Source of the DNA: UMGS1889 sp900556055
GTDB taxonomy: Bacteria > Bacillota > Clostridia > Oscillospirales > Ruminococcaceae
Length of the DNA stretch: 64,000 nt
Assembly: GCA_902463265.1 (NCBI GenBank)
Contig: CABQEV010000002.1
Span: 1 to 64,000 of the forward strand
Direction: 5' to 3'
Shown piece by piece: positions 15,999-25,103 of the stretch. The number at the start of each line of letters is the position of its first letter. Position 1 is the first letter of the stretch. The notes beneath the pieces are model-generated. The model did not search any database, had not been told where the DNA came from, and saw only the letters and a program-made list of their open reading frames with translations. Both the position numbers and the translations under genes were made by a program.

Positions 15999-16838
15999 AT
16001 GATCCTTCCCCAGTTTTATGTTGATAATATAATCAAAACAGCACTTTCCGAGGATATCAATTACATTGATGTCACAACGGATTATCTTATTGCCGAGGAC
16101 GCTGTTTCCGAAGCATCATTTGTTGCAAAGGCAGAAGGCACGCTCGCAGGCATCGACGTTGCAATGCGTGTTTTTGAGCTTCTTGATCCTTCGATAAAGA
16201 GAGAGGTTTTCATTCACGATGGTGAGCAGGTCAGCAAGGGCGATGTCATCGCAAAGCTGAACGGTTCAACACGCTTCATATTAAAGGGCGAAAGGACTGC
16301 GCTCAATCTCCTTCAGCATATGTCGGGCATTGCAACGGCTGCGCATAAGTGCGTAATGCTCTGCGGAGATTCAAAGGCTGCCGTTACCGACACCAGAAAA
16401 ACTCTCCCAGGAATGAGAGCGCTCCAGAAGTACGCTGTTACGGCAGGCGGCGGAAAAAATCACCGCTTCAATCTGTCTGACGGCGCAATGATAAAGGATA
16501 ATCACATTGACGCATACGGCGGCATAATCCCCGCTGTTACCGCACTTCGCGAGAAGATCGGTCATATGGTAAAGATCGAGGTTGAGGTAAGAAACAAGGA
16601 CGAGCTTATGCAGGCTATCGAGGCTGGCGCAGATGTTATCATGCTTGACAATATGAGCTGTGCCGAAATGGCTGAATGCGTAAAGCTTACGGACGGACGT
16701 GCAAAGCTTGAAGCTTCGGGCAATATCACGCTTGATAATATTGCCGATGTTGCGGCGACAGGCGTTGATATCATCTCACTCGGTGCGCTGACACATTCCG
16801 TCAAGGCGTTTGATATTTCACTGAGAATTACAGGCTGA
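15999..16838 (+). CDS. nadC: Nicotinate-nucleotide pyrophosphorylase (carboxylating)
   Basis: The 279-residue enzyme converts quinolinate and PRPP to nicotinate mononucleotide, CO2 and pyrophosphate, the entry step of de novo NAD synthesis. Family motifs are present: ALSEDINYIDVTTDYL, GERTALNLLQHMSGIAT, DTRKTLPGMRALQKYAV, GGGKNHRFNLSDGAMIKDNH and VEVEVRN followed by DVIMLDNM. The start follows GGAGGTTATAAAAA. No nadA or nadB is adjacent, so quinolinate is either made by genes elsewhere or imported. A radical SAM gene follows after 21 bases. Confidence 0.95.
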   Translation: MILPQFYVDNIIKTALSEDINYIDVTTDYLIAEDAVSEASFVAKAEGTLAGIDVAMRVFELLDPSIKREVFIHDGEQVSKGDVIAKLNGSTRFILKGERTALNLLQHMSGIATAAHKCVMLCGDSKAAVTDTRKTLPGMRALQKYAVTAGGGKNHRFNLSDGAMIKDNHIDAYGGIIPAVTALREKIGHMVKIEVEVRNKDELMQAIEAGADVIMLDNMSCAEMAECVKLTDGRAKLEASGNITLDNIADVAATGVDIISLGALTHSVKAFDISLRITG

Positions 16839-16859
16839 TCCGAAAAAAGAGGGATTGAA

Positions 16860-17471
16860 ATGGTCAGATCCGAAACCTTTATTTATCGTGTAAATGACAA
16901 TATTTATATCAACCTTACAAACAGATGTCCGTGTGCATGCACATTCTGCATAAGGCAGAACGGCGACGGAGCTTACGGTTCGGACAGCTTATGGCTATCG
17001 AGAGAGCCGTCGGCTGACGAGGTACTTGAAAGGATCGCCGTGACCGATCTTCGGGGCATAAGCGAGTTTGTTTTCTGCGGATACGGCGAGCCTATGGAGC
17101 GTGCGGACGATGTTGCATATATCGGAAAGAAGCTGCGTGAAAAGTACGGCATTACAGTAAGGCTCAATACCAATGGTCTTTCCGATCTTATCAACGGAAA
17201 AGAAACTGCGCCTACGCTTCGGGACGCTGTCGATATTGTTTCGATATCGCTTAATTCGGGAGATGAAGAGGATTATCTCAGGGTGACACGTCCGAAGTTC
17301 GGAAAGGGCAGCTTCCGTGCGATGCTTGATTTTGCATCGGAATGCAAAAAATATGTCCCAAAGGTAATGTTTACGGTCGTTGATGTAATATCCGAAAGGG
17401 AAATATCACTTGCGAAGGATATTTCCGAAAAGCTCGGCATACCTCTCAGGATCAGAAAATATGATTCATAA
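16860..17471 (+). CDS. Radical SAM protein, TatD-associated type
   Basis: The 203-residue protein has the CX3CX2C iron-sulfur motif in NLTNRCPCACTFCIRQNG (about residues 20-37), a glycine-rich FCGYGEP strand for SAM binding and ends near IRKYDS. This small radical SAM type is known from genomes where it lies beside tatD. Here it follows nadC by 21 bases with GAGGGATTGAA as ribosome binding site, while the window's tatD gene is about 43 kb away. The substrate is unknown. The radical SAM core is clearly present; the subgroup name is by recall of the family pattern and is less certain. Confidence 0.82.
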   Translation: MVRSETFIYRVNDNIYINLTNRCPCACTFCIRQNGDGAYGSDSLWLSREPSADEVLERIAVTDLRGISEFVFCGYGEPMERADDVAYIGKKLREKYGITVRLNTNGLSDLINGKETAPTLRDAVDIVSISLNSGDEEDYLRVTRPKFGKGSFRAMLDFASECKKYVPKVMFTVVDVISEREISLAKDISEKLGIPLRIRKYDS

Positions 17472-17503
17472 GCAGACATTTTTATATTGAAAGGAACGAT
17501 TTT

Positions 17504-18538
17504 ATGAGCAAAGTATCTGCAGTAAATGGTACTCACAAGGGGATCCCCTGCGTTGAACTCAGGGCAGGAGATTATTATGCGGTTATCGCATATACAATGG
17601 GAAGCAGCGTTCTGCGTTTCCGTGACGAGGGCAAAAAGATGGAGATCTTCCGCTACAAGGACAATGTGTCCATCACCGAGATAATGGAAGCACCCGAGAT
17701 CTGGGGACTTCCGACACTCTATCTCCCGAACCGCTTTGACGGCGGCGTGCTGAAAACATCTGACGGGGAATATCATCTGCCCGTTAATGAGACACGCTTC
17801 AAGAACCACCTGCACGGATTTATCCAGAAAAGAGCGCACAAGCTTGAAGATATGGGAACTGCTGACGGCAAGGCATATGCAGTGACTTCCTATACATACG
17901 ATGAGAGCGATTTCTTCTACAATGTTTTTCCGCTGAAATTCAAGGTCACACTCAGATTTGAATTATCCGAAAAAGAGGGACTTGTCCACAATTTCACTAT
18001 CGTAAATATGTCCGATAAGATGCTGCCTGTTTCCGTGGCTACGCATACTACTATCAATGCGCCCTTTGTTGACGGCGGAAATGAAGAGGACATCAGGATA
18101 CAGATACCCGTTGAAAAGAAGTGCCTTTTTGACCGTTCAAGATGGCTGCCGACAGAGGAATTTGCCGACCTGAACAGACGTGACCTTTCATATAAGAGAG
18201 GCGTGAAGTGCCCTGTTCTGAAGGATATCTGCAATGATATGTATACAGCGGGAACTATCGACACTGCCGAGGGAAAATTCCACGGCTGCTTTATCAAGGA
18301 TATGGCAACAGGCAAGCAGATCCGCTATGAAACAAGCGACGATTACAAGTTCTGGATCGTATGGAACGACAGGGGATTCAAGAATTATTTCTGTCCCGAG
18401 CCTATGACTGCGCTCGTAAATGCACCTAACCTCAAGATGCCTGCGTCCGCAAGCGGTTACAGAGAGCTGAAGCCCGGTGCTGAATTTACCTGTACACAGA
18501 AGTTCTCGACAGCTATCGTTCCCACAGTAAGCAAGTAA
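17504..18538 (+). CDS. Aldose 1-epimerase family protein
   Basis: The 344-residue protein resembles galactose mutarotase-like enzymes, which interconvert sugar anomers. Supporting strands are LPTLYLPNRFDGG, a histidine in NHLHGFIQKR, a second in ATHTTINAPF and a late acidic position in FCPEPMTALVNAP. No signal peptide is seen, so it is cytoplasmic. Start ATG follows GAAAGGAACGATTTT. It stands between the radical SAM gene and a terminator and probably ends the nadC transcript. Substrate specificity cannot be read from the sequence. Confidence 0.82.
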   Translation: MSKVSAVNGTHKGIPCVELRAGDYYAVIAYTMGSSVLRFRDEGKKMEIFRYKDNVSITEIMEAPEIWGLPTLYLPNRFDGGVLKTSDGEYHLPVNETRFKNHLHGFIQKRAHKLEDMGTADGKAYAVTSYTYDESDFFYNVFPLKFKVTLRFELSEKEGLVHNFTIVNMSDKMLPVSVATHTTINAPFVDGGNEEDIRIQIPVEKKCLFDRSRWLPTEEFADLNRRDLSYKRGVKCPVLKDICNDMYTAGTIDTAEGKFHGCFIKDMATGKQIRYETSDDYKFWIVWNDRGFKNYFCPEPMTALVNAPNLKMPASASGYRELKPGAEFTCTQKFSTAIVPTVSK

Positions 18539-18544
18539 AATGAC

Positions 18545-18583
18545 CTGCCCTTTATGTCAAAACATGAAGGGCTTAGCTTTTTT
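18545..18583 (+). terminator. Terminator after the epimerase gene
   Basis: GCCCTTTATGT pairs with ACATGAAGGGC around CAAA, then a T-rich run follows. It lies between the epimerase stop and the aminopeptidase ribosome binding site. Confidence 0.7.
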
Positions 18584-18599
18584 ATAAGGAGAGATGAAA

Positions 18600-20396
18600 A
18601 TGTCCGAAATATCTGAAAGATTGTCCGTTCTTAGGAATAAAATGTCCGAACACGGAGCTGACTGCCTGTATATCCCGACAGCTGACTGCCATGAATCGGA
18701 ATATCCGTCGGAGCATTTCAAGGCAAGACGCTTTGTTACGGGATTTACGGGTTCTGCGGGAACTGCGCTTATCCTGCGTGACAAGGCATTTTTATGGACA
18801 GACGGACGTTATTACATACAGGCTGAGCATGAGCTTGAAGGCAGCGGGATAGAGCTGTGCCGTGCGGGAATGGAGGGTGTTCCTTCTGTTTTCGAGATGA
18901 TAGAGCGTGAACTTCCGAAGGGCGGAAGGCTGTTCTTTGACGGTTCGGTAGTCAACGCTGTTACGGCGGATAAGCTCAGAGCATCGGCGGAAAAGCGTGA
19001 GGGCAGCATTGATACGGACTTCGATATTGTCGGTGAGATATGGAAAGACAGACCGCCCGTAGAACCGTCTGCGGCATGGATACTCGATGAAAAATATTCG
19101 GGAAGAAGTGTTTCCGACAAGCTTTCCGAGCTGAGGGAAAAGCTTGCGGATGAGGGTGCGGATGTGCATATTATCTGCGCACTTGATGATGTCAACTGGC
19201 TGTTCAATATCAGAGGTTCTGATGTCAGACATTTTCCTGTTATATATGCTTTTGCGGCGGTAACGGCAGATGAGGCAATACTTTTTGCATATGACTGCGC
19301 AGTTTCGGATGAGGTCAGGTCTAAGCTGTCAGGCGAGGGTGTGACTGTCCGTGATTATGCGGATATTTACAGCTATGCCGCAGAGATACCCGACGGAAAA
19401 AGCGTTATGATATGCAGGGGACAGACTAATTTCAGGATAGTTTCGGGATTTTCAGGCGGCGTGAAGCTTATTGATAAGCCGAGCCCCATACGTCTGATGA
19501 AAGCGTGCAAGAACAAAGCAGAGCTTTTTAATCTCAGAAAAGCGCATATTTACGATGGTGCGGCAGTTACGAGATTTATTATGTGGGTCAAGAAAAATGT
19601 CGGAAAAATTGATATCGACGAGGTTAGCGCAGCGGATTATCTCGAGGAAAGAAGGCGTGAGCTCCCTGATTTCATCGACCTCAGTTTTGATACTATCTGT
19701 GCATACAACGCAAATGCGGCGATGATGCATTACAGCGCAAAGCCTGAAACTGCCGCAAAGCTTGAACCATCTGGAATGCTGCTTGTTGATTCAGGCGGAC
19801 ATTATCTGACCGGTTCGACGGATATCACAAGAACGATGATCCTCGGAAAAGTTTCGGATAAAGAAAAGCGTGATTTCACAGCCGTTCTGAAATCCATGCT
19901 GGCGCTTGCAAGGCTGAAATTCCTGCACGGCTGCACAGGTCAGAATGTTGATATCCTCTGCCGCAGTCAGCTGTGGAAGTACGGCATCGACTACCGCTGC
20001 GGAACGGGACACGGAGTCGGCTATCTGCTTAATATCCATGAGGGGCCGAACTCCATTCACTGGAACTGGTTCCCGGGACGCACAAGCAATACCGTATTTG
20101 AAGAAGGAATGGTCACGACCGATGAACCGGGTGTTTACATCGAGGGAGAATACGGCATACGCACGGAAAATGAGCTTGTCTGCCGAAAGGCTGAGAAGAA
20201 TGAATACGGTCAGTTCATGGAGTTTGAGGATCTCACATTTGCGCCTATCGACCTTGACGGAATAATCCCCGAGATGCTGACATTTGAGGAAAAGGAACAG
20301 CTGAACCGCTATCACAGAATGGTGTATCAGGAGCTTTCTCCGATCATGACGGAGGAAGAAAGAAAGGTTCTTGCGGAATATACAAGAGAGATATGA
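18600..20396 (+). CDS. pepP: Xaa-Pro aminopeptidase, M24B family
   Basis: The 598-residue protein has two creatinase-like N-terminal domains (to about 310) and a C-terminal pita-bread catalytic domain. The five metal ligands are visible in DSGGHYLTGSTDITRT (two aspartates), GTGHGVGYLLNIHEGP (histidine), TDEPGVYIEGEYGIR and ENELV (glutamates). It should remove N-terminal residues before proline in the cytoplasm. The start at 18600 is eight bases after AAGGAG, while an in-frame ATG at 18594 is only two bases away from it. The size of about 600 fits the three-domain aminopeptidase P group rather than the shorter 360-residue prolidases. Confidence 0.9.
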   Translation: MSEISERLSVLRNKMSEHGADCLYIPTADCHESEYPSEHFKARRFVTGFTGSAGTALILRDKAFLWTDGRYYIQAEHELEGSGIELCRAGMEGVPSVFEMIERELPKGGRLFFDGSVVNAVTADKLRASAEKREGSIDTDFDIVGEIWKDRPPVEPSAAWILDEKYSGRSVSDKLSELREKLADEGADVHIICALDDVNWLFNIRGSDVRHFPVIYAFAAVTADEAILFAYDCAVSDEVRSKLSGEGVTVRDYADIYSYAAEIPDGKSVMICRGQTNFRIVSGFSGGVKLIDKPSPIRLMKACKNKAELFNLRKAHIYDGAAVTRFIMWVKKNVGKIDIDEVSAADYLEERRRELPDFIDLSFDTICAYNANAAMMHYSAKPETAAKLEPSGMLLVDSGGHYLTGSTDITRTMILGKVSDKEKRDFTAVLKSMLALARLKFLHGCTGQNVDILCRSQLWKYGIDYRCGTGHGVGYLLNIHEGPNSIHWNWFPGRTSNTVFEEGMVTTDEPGVYIEGEYGIRTENELVCRKAEKNEYGQFMEFEDLTFAPIDLDGIIPEMLTFEEKEQLNRYHRMVYQELSPIMTEEERKVLAEYTREI

Positions 20397-20424
20397 TCCG
20401 CAAAGCTGTTTTTACAAATGAAAA

Positions 20425-20465
20425 AGCCGCCGCACTTCATAATGAAATGCGGCGGCTGAATTTTT
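20425..20465. terminator. Bidirectional terminator between pepP and the ACT gene
   Basis: AGCCGCCGCA pairs with TGCGGCGGCT around a TTCATAATGAA inner stem-loop, flanked by AAAAA and TTTTT. Confidence 0.88.
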
Positions 20466-20478
20466 GCTATTCAGGAAA

Positions 20479-20910
20479 TTACATATCGTAAACGTCCTCG
20501 GGTGAAAGAACCTTAAAGCCCTTTTCTTCGAGAGCCGATGCTGCAACTTCGTTGTTCTGGACTCTGAGGATAACGTAAGCTTCATTGTCTGTCTTGGAGA
20601 TGAAAGCGTACATATACTCAACGCTGATGTTTGCGCTGTAAAGAACATCCATTGCAGCTGCAAGTCCGCCGGGTTTGTCGTTTATTCCGATAGCGATGAC
20701 ATTGGTGATGGAAACGGTGCAGTCGGCTTCTTTAAGAACTTCGCAAGCCTTGTCGGGGTTATTGACGATAAGTCTCAGAATGCCGAAATCCTTGGTATCA
20801 GCGATGGAAAGCGCTCTGATGTCGATCCCGTGTTCACTCAGGAGCTTTGTTACAGCGGATAATCTTCCGGGTTTGTTTTCAACAAAAATTGAGATCTGCT
20901 TGATGGACAT
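20479..20910 (-). CDS. Tandem ACT-domain protein
   Basis: The 143-residue protein consists of two ACT domains: SIKQISIFVENKPGRLSAVT at the start and GINDKPGGLAAAMDVL in the second half. ACT domains bind amino acids or similar ligands and control enzymes or genes. Start ATG follows AAGGAGGAATCATT. It lies 69 bases after paaK1 as the last gene of the ior-paaK locus. That position is common for such proteins in anaerobes and suggests that the locus responds to an amino acid, probably an aromatic or branched one. No DNA-binding domain is present, so it likely acts by protein contact. Confidence 0.88.
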   Translation of the reverse strand: MSIKQISIFVENKPGRLSAVTKLLSEHGIDIRALSIADTKDFGILRLIVNNPDKACEVLKEADCTVSITNVIAIGINDKPGGLAAAMDVLYSANISVEYMYAFISKTDNEAYVILRVQNNEVAASALEEKGFKVLSPEDVYDM

Positions 20911-20979
20911 AATGATTCCTCCTTATGATGATCTCCGGTGAATATGTAAAAACGCACATTCATCAAAGATAAATATTAA

Positions 20980-22287
20980 TTAGTCATGAAGTTTACGCTT
21001 GTCTACTACTCTGACAGCCTTGCCCTCAGAACGTGCGATAGTTTTGGGGGATACAAGGTGTACCTTAGGACGAATGCCGAGTATCTGTGTGATAGCTGCA
21101 ACGAGTTCCTTTTCCTTGTCCTGGAGATCCTTGACTGTATCGGAGAACTGCTGCTGGCTCATCTCAACATATACATCGAGAGTATCTGTGTTGTTCACAC
21201 GGTCGATCTCGATCTGATAGTTGGGAGCATAGCCCTGTGCGATAAGAACAGTTTCGATCTGTGACGGGAACACGTTTACGCCTCTGATGATAAGCATATC
21301 ATCGCTTCTGCCCATAGGCTTGGACATCTTGATGAGGGTTCTTCCGCAGGAGCATTTCTTCCTGGAAAGTACGCAGATATCGCGTGTTCTGTATCTGAGA
21401 AGAGGGAATGCTTCCTTTGTGATGCTTGTGAATACCAGCTCGCCCTTTTCACCGTCGGGGAGGACCTCGCCTGTATCGGGGTCGATTATCTCAGCGATAA
21501 AGTTATCTTCATTGATGTGCATTCCGTTCTGCTCGGAGCATTCAAAAGCAACACCCGGTCCGCTTGTTTCGGTCAGACCGTAGATGTCGTATGCCTTGAT
21601 GCCGAGTGACTTTTCGATCTCGCGGCGCATTTCCTCTGTCCATGGTTCAGCACCGAAGATACCTGCCTTGAGCTTGATATCATCGGGAGTGAGTCCCATT
21701 TCGTGGAGAGTTTCGCCTATGTATGCAGCATATGAAGGTGTGCAGCAGAGGATAGTGGAACCAAGATCCTGCATGAACTGTATCTGTCTTTCTGTATTTC
21801 CGGAGGACATAGGAAGTGTAAGGCAGCCGACCTTATGCGAACCGCCGTTCAGACCTGCGCCGCCTGTGAAAAGTCCGAAACCGTATGCGACATGGCATAC
21901 ATCTTCGTTTGTTCCGCCTGCAGCTGTGATAGCTCTTGCGCAGCATTCGTCCCAGAGGTCGATATCATGCTGTGTGTAGAATGCAACTACACGCTTGCCC
22001 GTTGTTCCGCTTGTGGAATGGATCCTTACGCAGTCCTTGAGGGGTGCGGCAAGCAGTCCGTAGGGATAAGCCTCTCTGAGATCTGCCTTTGAAAGAAAGG
22101 GAAGCTTGTGAAGGTCGTCAACGGACTTGATATCCTCAGGCTTAACGCCCTTTTCGTCCATAAGATCTCTGTAATATTTAACGTTGTCATAAACGTGCTT
22201 TACCTGAGCGGCAAGACGTTCGCTCTGGAGTTTTTTCATGTCCTCGCAGGACATACATTCGATTTCATGGTTCCAGTATTTTTCCAC
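20980..22287 (-). CDS. paaK: Phenylacetate--CoA ligase, copy 1
   Basis: The 435-residue adenylate-forming enzyme joins phenylacetate or a related acid to CoA using ATP. The phosphate-binding loop reads HSTSGTTGKRV, the later motif YGLTETSGPG, the hinge region YRTRD and the C-terminal GRSDDMLIIRGVNVFPSQIE. It starts with GTG at 22287 behind CGGAGGC. The 108-bp repeat stops a few bases upstream of that ribosome binding site and separates the gene from iorB1. With IOR, it can link aryl acids to aryl-pyruvates: in methanogens and rumen bacteria the pair is thought to work in the direction of amino acid synthesis. Its substrate here is inferred. Confidence 0.93.
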   Translation of the reverse strand: MEKYWNHEIECMSCEDMKKLQSERLAAQVKHVYDNVKYYRDLMDEKGVKPEDIKSVDDLHKLPFLSKADLREAYPYGLLAAPLKDCVRIHSTSGTTGKRVVAFYTQHDIDLWDECCARAITAAGGTNEDVCHVAYGFGLFTGGAGLNGGSHKVGCLTLPMSSGNTERQIQFMQDLGSTILCCTPSYAAYIGETLHEMGLTPDDIKLKAGIFGAEPWTEEMRREIEKSLGIKAYDIYGLTETSGPGVAFECSEQNGMHINEDNFIAEIIDPDTGEVLPDGEKGELVFTSITKEAFPLLRYRTRDICVLSRKKCSCGRTLIKMSKPMGRSDDMLIIRGVNVFPSQIETVLIAQGYAPNYQIEIDRVNNTDTLDVYVEMSQQQFSDTVKDLQDKEKELVAAITQILGIRPKVHLVSPKTIARSEGKAVRVVDKRKLHD

Positions 22288-22303
22288 TTTTTTTGCCTCC
22301 GTA

Positions 22304-22411
22304 ATAATACTAAAAACTCATTGAATTATGGGAATCTCTCGCCGCAAAACCGCATATATCAAAGCTTTTGCGGCGATTTCTTCTCCATAATTCTAATGGC
22401 TTTTATTATAA
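22304..22411. repeat. 108-bp palindromic interspersed repeat, copy 2
   Basis: This segment matches 6214-6321 with two substitutions (22318 and 22400). It lies in the 189-bp gap between iorB1 and paaK1, and its left end is a few bases from the paaK1 ribosome binding site. It may split the locus into two transcripts or act as an mRNA hairpin. The lack of divergence between copies 16 kb apart suggests recent spread or conversion. Confidence 0.85.
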
Positions 22412-22476
22412 AATATCGTAATGTCAGCGGTTCGAAAATTTACCGTTTCAGCAATGTATGAGGTATATGACGATAA

Positions 22477-23052
22477 TTATGATGCACTTCTTCCGAGAGA
22501 AAAAGCCTTTTGATTGAGTTCAAGGAACTTCGGGGGAACGCATGCTTCGAGGGCCTTCAGCCATTCCTCTTCGGGGAGATCCATTTTTGTGGATACGACA
22601 CCCATCAACACAACGTTTGATGCCTTTGCGCTGCCTGCCTGCTCAGCAAGTCCGAGAGCGTCAACGGAAGTAACGTCAGCACCGAGATCCGCAAGCTTTT
22701 TCAGTATATCCTCGGGATACTTTGCTGCACCCGTGATAACAGGCATAGGATCCATCATCTGCTCGGATACAACGAGATGTCCGCCCTTTTTGAGGTAGGG
22801 AAGCCATCTTGCGGCTTCAAGCTGTTCAAAGGATATGATAACATCAGCTTCACCCTTTTCAATGACAGGGGAGCAGACTTCATCGCCGTATTTTACATAT
22901 GTAACAACGGAACCGCCGCGCTGGCTCATTCCGTGTACCTCGGATACCTTGACATCGTAATCCTGCGCAAGGAGAACATTTCCGAGAATTCTGGAGGCGA
23001 GGAGCGAACCCTGTCCGCCTACGCCTACGATCATGATTGACTTAGTTTCCAT
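22477..23052 (-). CDS. iorB: Indolepyruvate:ferredoxin oxidoreductase beta subunit, copy 1
   Basis: The 191-residue subunit carries the glycine-rich opening VGVGGQGSLLASRILG and HGMSQRGGSVVTYVKYG, both standard for IorB and the gamma domain of 2-oxoacid oxidoreductases. It pairs with IorA to convert aryl-pyruvates to aryl-acetyl-CoA with ferredoxin, reversibly. The start at 23052 (METKSIM) follows AGGGAGGTTATTCAG and lies 14 bases after the iorA1 stop; a longer frame from 23145 overlaps iorA and is rejected. Confidence 0.93.
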   Translation of the reverse strand: METKSIMIVGVGGQGSLLASRILGNVLLAQDYDVKVSEVHGMSQRGGSVVTYVKYGDEVCSPVIEKGEADVIISFEQLEAARWLPYLKKGGHLVVSEQMMDPMPVITGAAKYPEDILKKLADLGADVTSVDALGLAEQAGSAKASNVVLMGVVSTKMDLPEEEWLKALEACVPPKFLELNQKAFSLGRSAS

Positions 23053-23066
23053 CTGAATAACCTCCC

Positions 23067-24794
23067 TTAATCGCAGATAGCACCGGGTCTGCACATTTCC
23101 TTGCAGATTCCGCAGCCTACGCACTGAGTATGGTCGATAACGCACTTTCCGTTATGTATGGAAATAGCGGGGCAGCCTATCTTCAGGCACATTTTACAGC
23201 CTACGCACTTAGCCGGATCGACTTTGAGGGGAGGATTGTGCTTTACATATTTGAGCAGAGCACAGGGACGTCTGGAGATGATGACCGAAGGCTCTTCAGC
23301 AGCAAGCTCTTCCTTGACGGCCGCTTCAACTTCGCTCATCTTGTATGGATCGACAACTCTTACACGATTTATTCCGCAAGCCTTGCAGAGTGCTTCGAGA
23401 TTTATCTTTGCAGCGGGATCGCCCTTGATATTGTAGCCTGTTGTCGGGTTCTGCTGATGTCCCGTCATGCCGGTGATGGAGTTATCGAGAATGATAACCG
23501 TGGAATTTGTAGCATTGTAAGCGATGTTTACAAGACCTGTGATGCCGCTGTGCATGAAGGTGGAATCGCCGATAACAGCGACAGCCTTCTTTTCAAATTC
23601 AGCACCTCTTGCCTTGTTCATGCCGTGAAGTCCGCTTACGGATGCACCCATGCAGATAGTGGTATCCATAGCGTTAAGCGGAGCAGATGCGCCGAGAGTA
23701 TAGCATCCGATATCGCCCGAAACTACGCATTTCAGCTTGCTGAGCACATAGAAAACGCCTCTGTGAGGACATCCTGCACACATAACGGGAGGACGTACGG
23801 GGACATTTTCCGAAAATTCGGTGAATTCCTTTTTCTCTCCGAGAAGCTTTTCGGCGATAACAGCCTGTGAGAATTCTCCGAGAAATCCGAATATCTCCTT
23901 GCCCTTTACATCAACGCCGATCTTTTTGCAGTGAGTTTCGATGATATCATCAAGCTCTTCGATAACATAAACAGTGTCGCATTCAGCGGCAAAATCCTTG
24001 ATAAGCTTTACGGGCAGGGGATTTACCATGCCGAGCTTCAGGTAGGATGCATTCTTTCCGAAAACTTCCTTTGAATACTGATAAGGAGCACCCGATGTGA
24101 TAATGCCGATCTTTGTGTCATTCATCTCGACTCTGTTGAGGGGAGTTGTTTCGGCAAATTCGATGAGCTTCTGTGTTCTTTCCTCTACCTTAACGTGCAG
24201 CTTTCTTGCATGTGCGGGGAGAGTTACGTATTTTGCGGCATTCTTTGCATATTCCTTGAGAGGATGCTCATCACGTCCGCAAAGCTCAACTATCGACTGT
24301 GAGTGAGATATTCTTGTTGTCATTCTGACGATGAACGGTGTATCAAATTCTTCGGAAAGATCGTAAGCCATGCGGACAAATTCCTTGGCTTCGGAAGAAT
24401 TTGCGGGTTCAAGCATCGGCACCTTTGCTGCGATAGCATGGTGGCGTGAATCCTGCTCGTTCTGTGAGGAGTGCATTCCGGGGTCATCAGCAACACCGAT
24501 AACGCAGCCTCCGTTTACTCCTGTATATGAAAATGTATAGAGCGGGTCGGCAGCAACGTTCAGTCCGACGTGCTTCATTGCGCAGAATGTGCGTGCGCCT
24601 GCGATGGATGCGCCTGCAGCGACTTCAAGAGCGACCTTCTCGTTAGGTGCCCATTCGCAGTAGATCTCGTTATATTTAGCCGCAGCCTCGGTGATCTCAG
24701 TAGAGGGTGTACCTGGGTAGCTTGAACATACGGTAACGCCTGCTTCGTAAAGACCCCTTGCAAAAGCTTCGTTTCCAAGCATAAGCTTCTTCAT
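23067..24794 (-). CDS. iorA: Indolepyruvate:ferredoxin oxidoreductase alpha subunit, copy 1
   Basis: The 575-residue subunit has the thiamine diphosphate enzyme layout: an N-terminal pyrimidine domain (GNEAFARGLYEAGV, SSYPGTPSTEI), the central CAGCPHRG motif, a diphosphate-binding segment GDIGCYTLGASAPL followed by GDSTFMHSGI, and a C-terminal ferredoxin domain with CVGCKMC and CVGCGICKEMC clusters for two [4Fe-4S] centres. It converts aryl-pyruvates and CoA to aryl-acetyl-CoA. Start ATG follows AAAGGAAATCAACAACT. A TATAAT on the minus strand (24830-24835) lies about 36 bases upstream of the start. Confidence 0.95.
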   Translation of the reverse strand: MKKLMLGNEAFARGLYEAGVTVCSSYPGTPSTEITEAAAKYNEIYCEWAPNEKVALEVAAGASIAGARTFCAMKHVGLNVAADPLYTFSYTGVNGGCVIGVADDPGMHSSQNEQDSRHHAIAAKVPMLEPANSSEAKEFVRMAYDLSEEFDTPFIVRMTTRISHSQSIVELCGRDEHPLKEYAKNAAKYVTLPAHARKLHVKVEERTQKLIEFAETTPLNRVEMNDTKIGIITSGAPYQYSKEVFGKNASYLKLGMVNPLPVKLIKDFAAECDTVYVIEELDDIIETHCKKIGVDVKGKEIFGFLGEFSQAVIAEKLLGEKKEFTEFSENVPVRPPVMCAGCPHRGVFYVLSKLKCVVSGDIGCYTLGASAPLNAMDTTICMGASVSGLHGMNKARGAEFEKKAVAVIGDSTFMHSGITGLVNIAYNATNSTVIILDNSITGMTGHQQNPTTGYNIKGDPAAKINLEALCKACGINRVRVVDPYKMSEVEAAVKEELAAEEPSVIISRRPCALLKYVKHNPPLKVDPAKCVGCKMCLKIGCPAISIHNGKCVIDHTQCVGCGICKEMCRPGAICD

Positions 24795-24829
24795 AGTTGT
24801 TGATTTCCTTTCACATAAGTATTATTTAC

Positions 24830-24835
24830 ATTATA
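24830..24835 (-). promoter_or_regulatory. -10 box of the iorA1 promoter
   Basis: A perfect TATAAT on the minus strand lies 35 bases upstream of the iorA1 start; the -35 region (TTCCAT at 17 bases) is weak. The rest of the 309-bp gap up to 25103 is AT-rich and holds only this and the divergent promoter. Confidence 0.45.
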
Positions 24836-25026
24836 CCACACATTTCACCAAAATGGAATACCTTTTTAAAAATATTTTATGCATAAATAATCATATCCCG
24901 ATCATTTTGCATTGACGTGATATGCAAGTCGGAACTTAAAGTGCGATAATTATGATAATGATTTGTGAAATATGCACAAAATGAAAAATTAAAATTTATT
25001 TATTTAATAAAATGTTTGCGAAATAG

Positions 25027-25055
25027 TTGAATTTCATTTCGCGTTGTTGTATAAT
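25027..25055 (+). promoter_or_regulatory. Promoter of the helical-repeat protein gene
   Basis: TTGAAT (25027-25032) and TATAAT (25050-25055) are 17 bases apart. Confidence 0.7.
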
Positions 25056-25103
25056 TATACATATAGTAATGCCGACAGGCGATGAGTAAAGGAGAAAAGA
25101 CTC

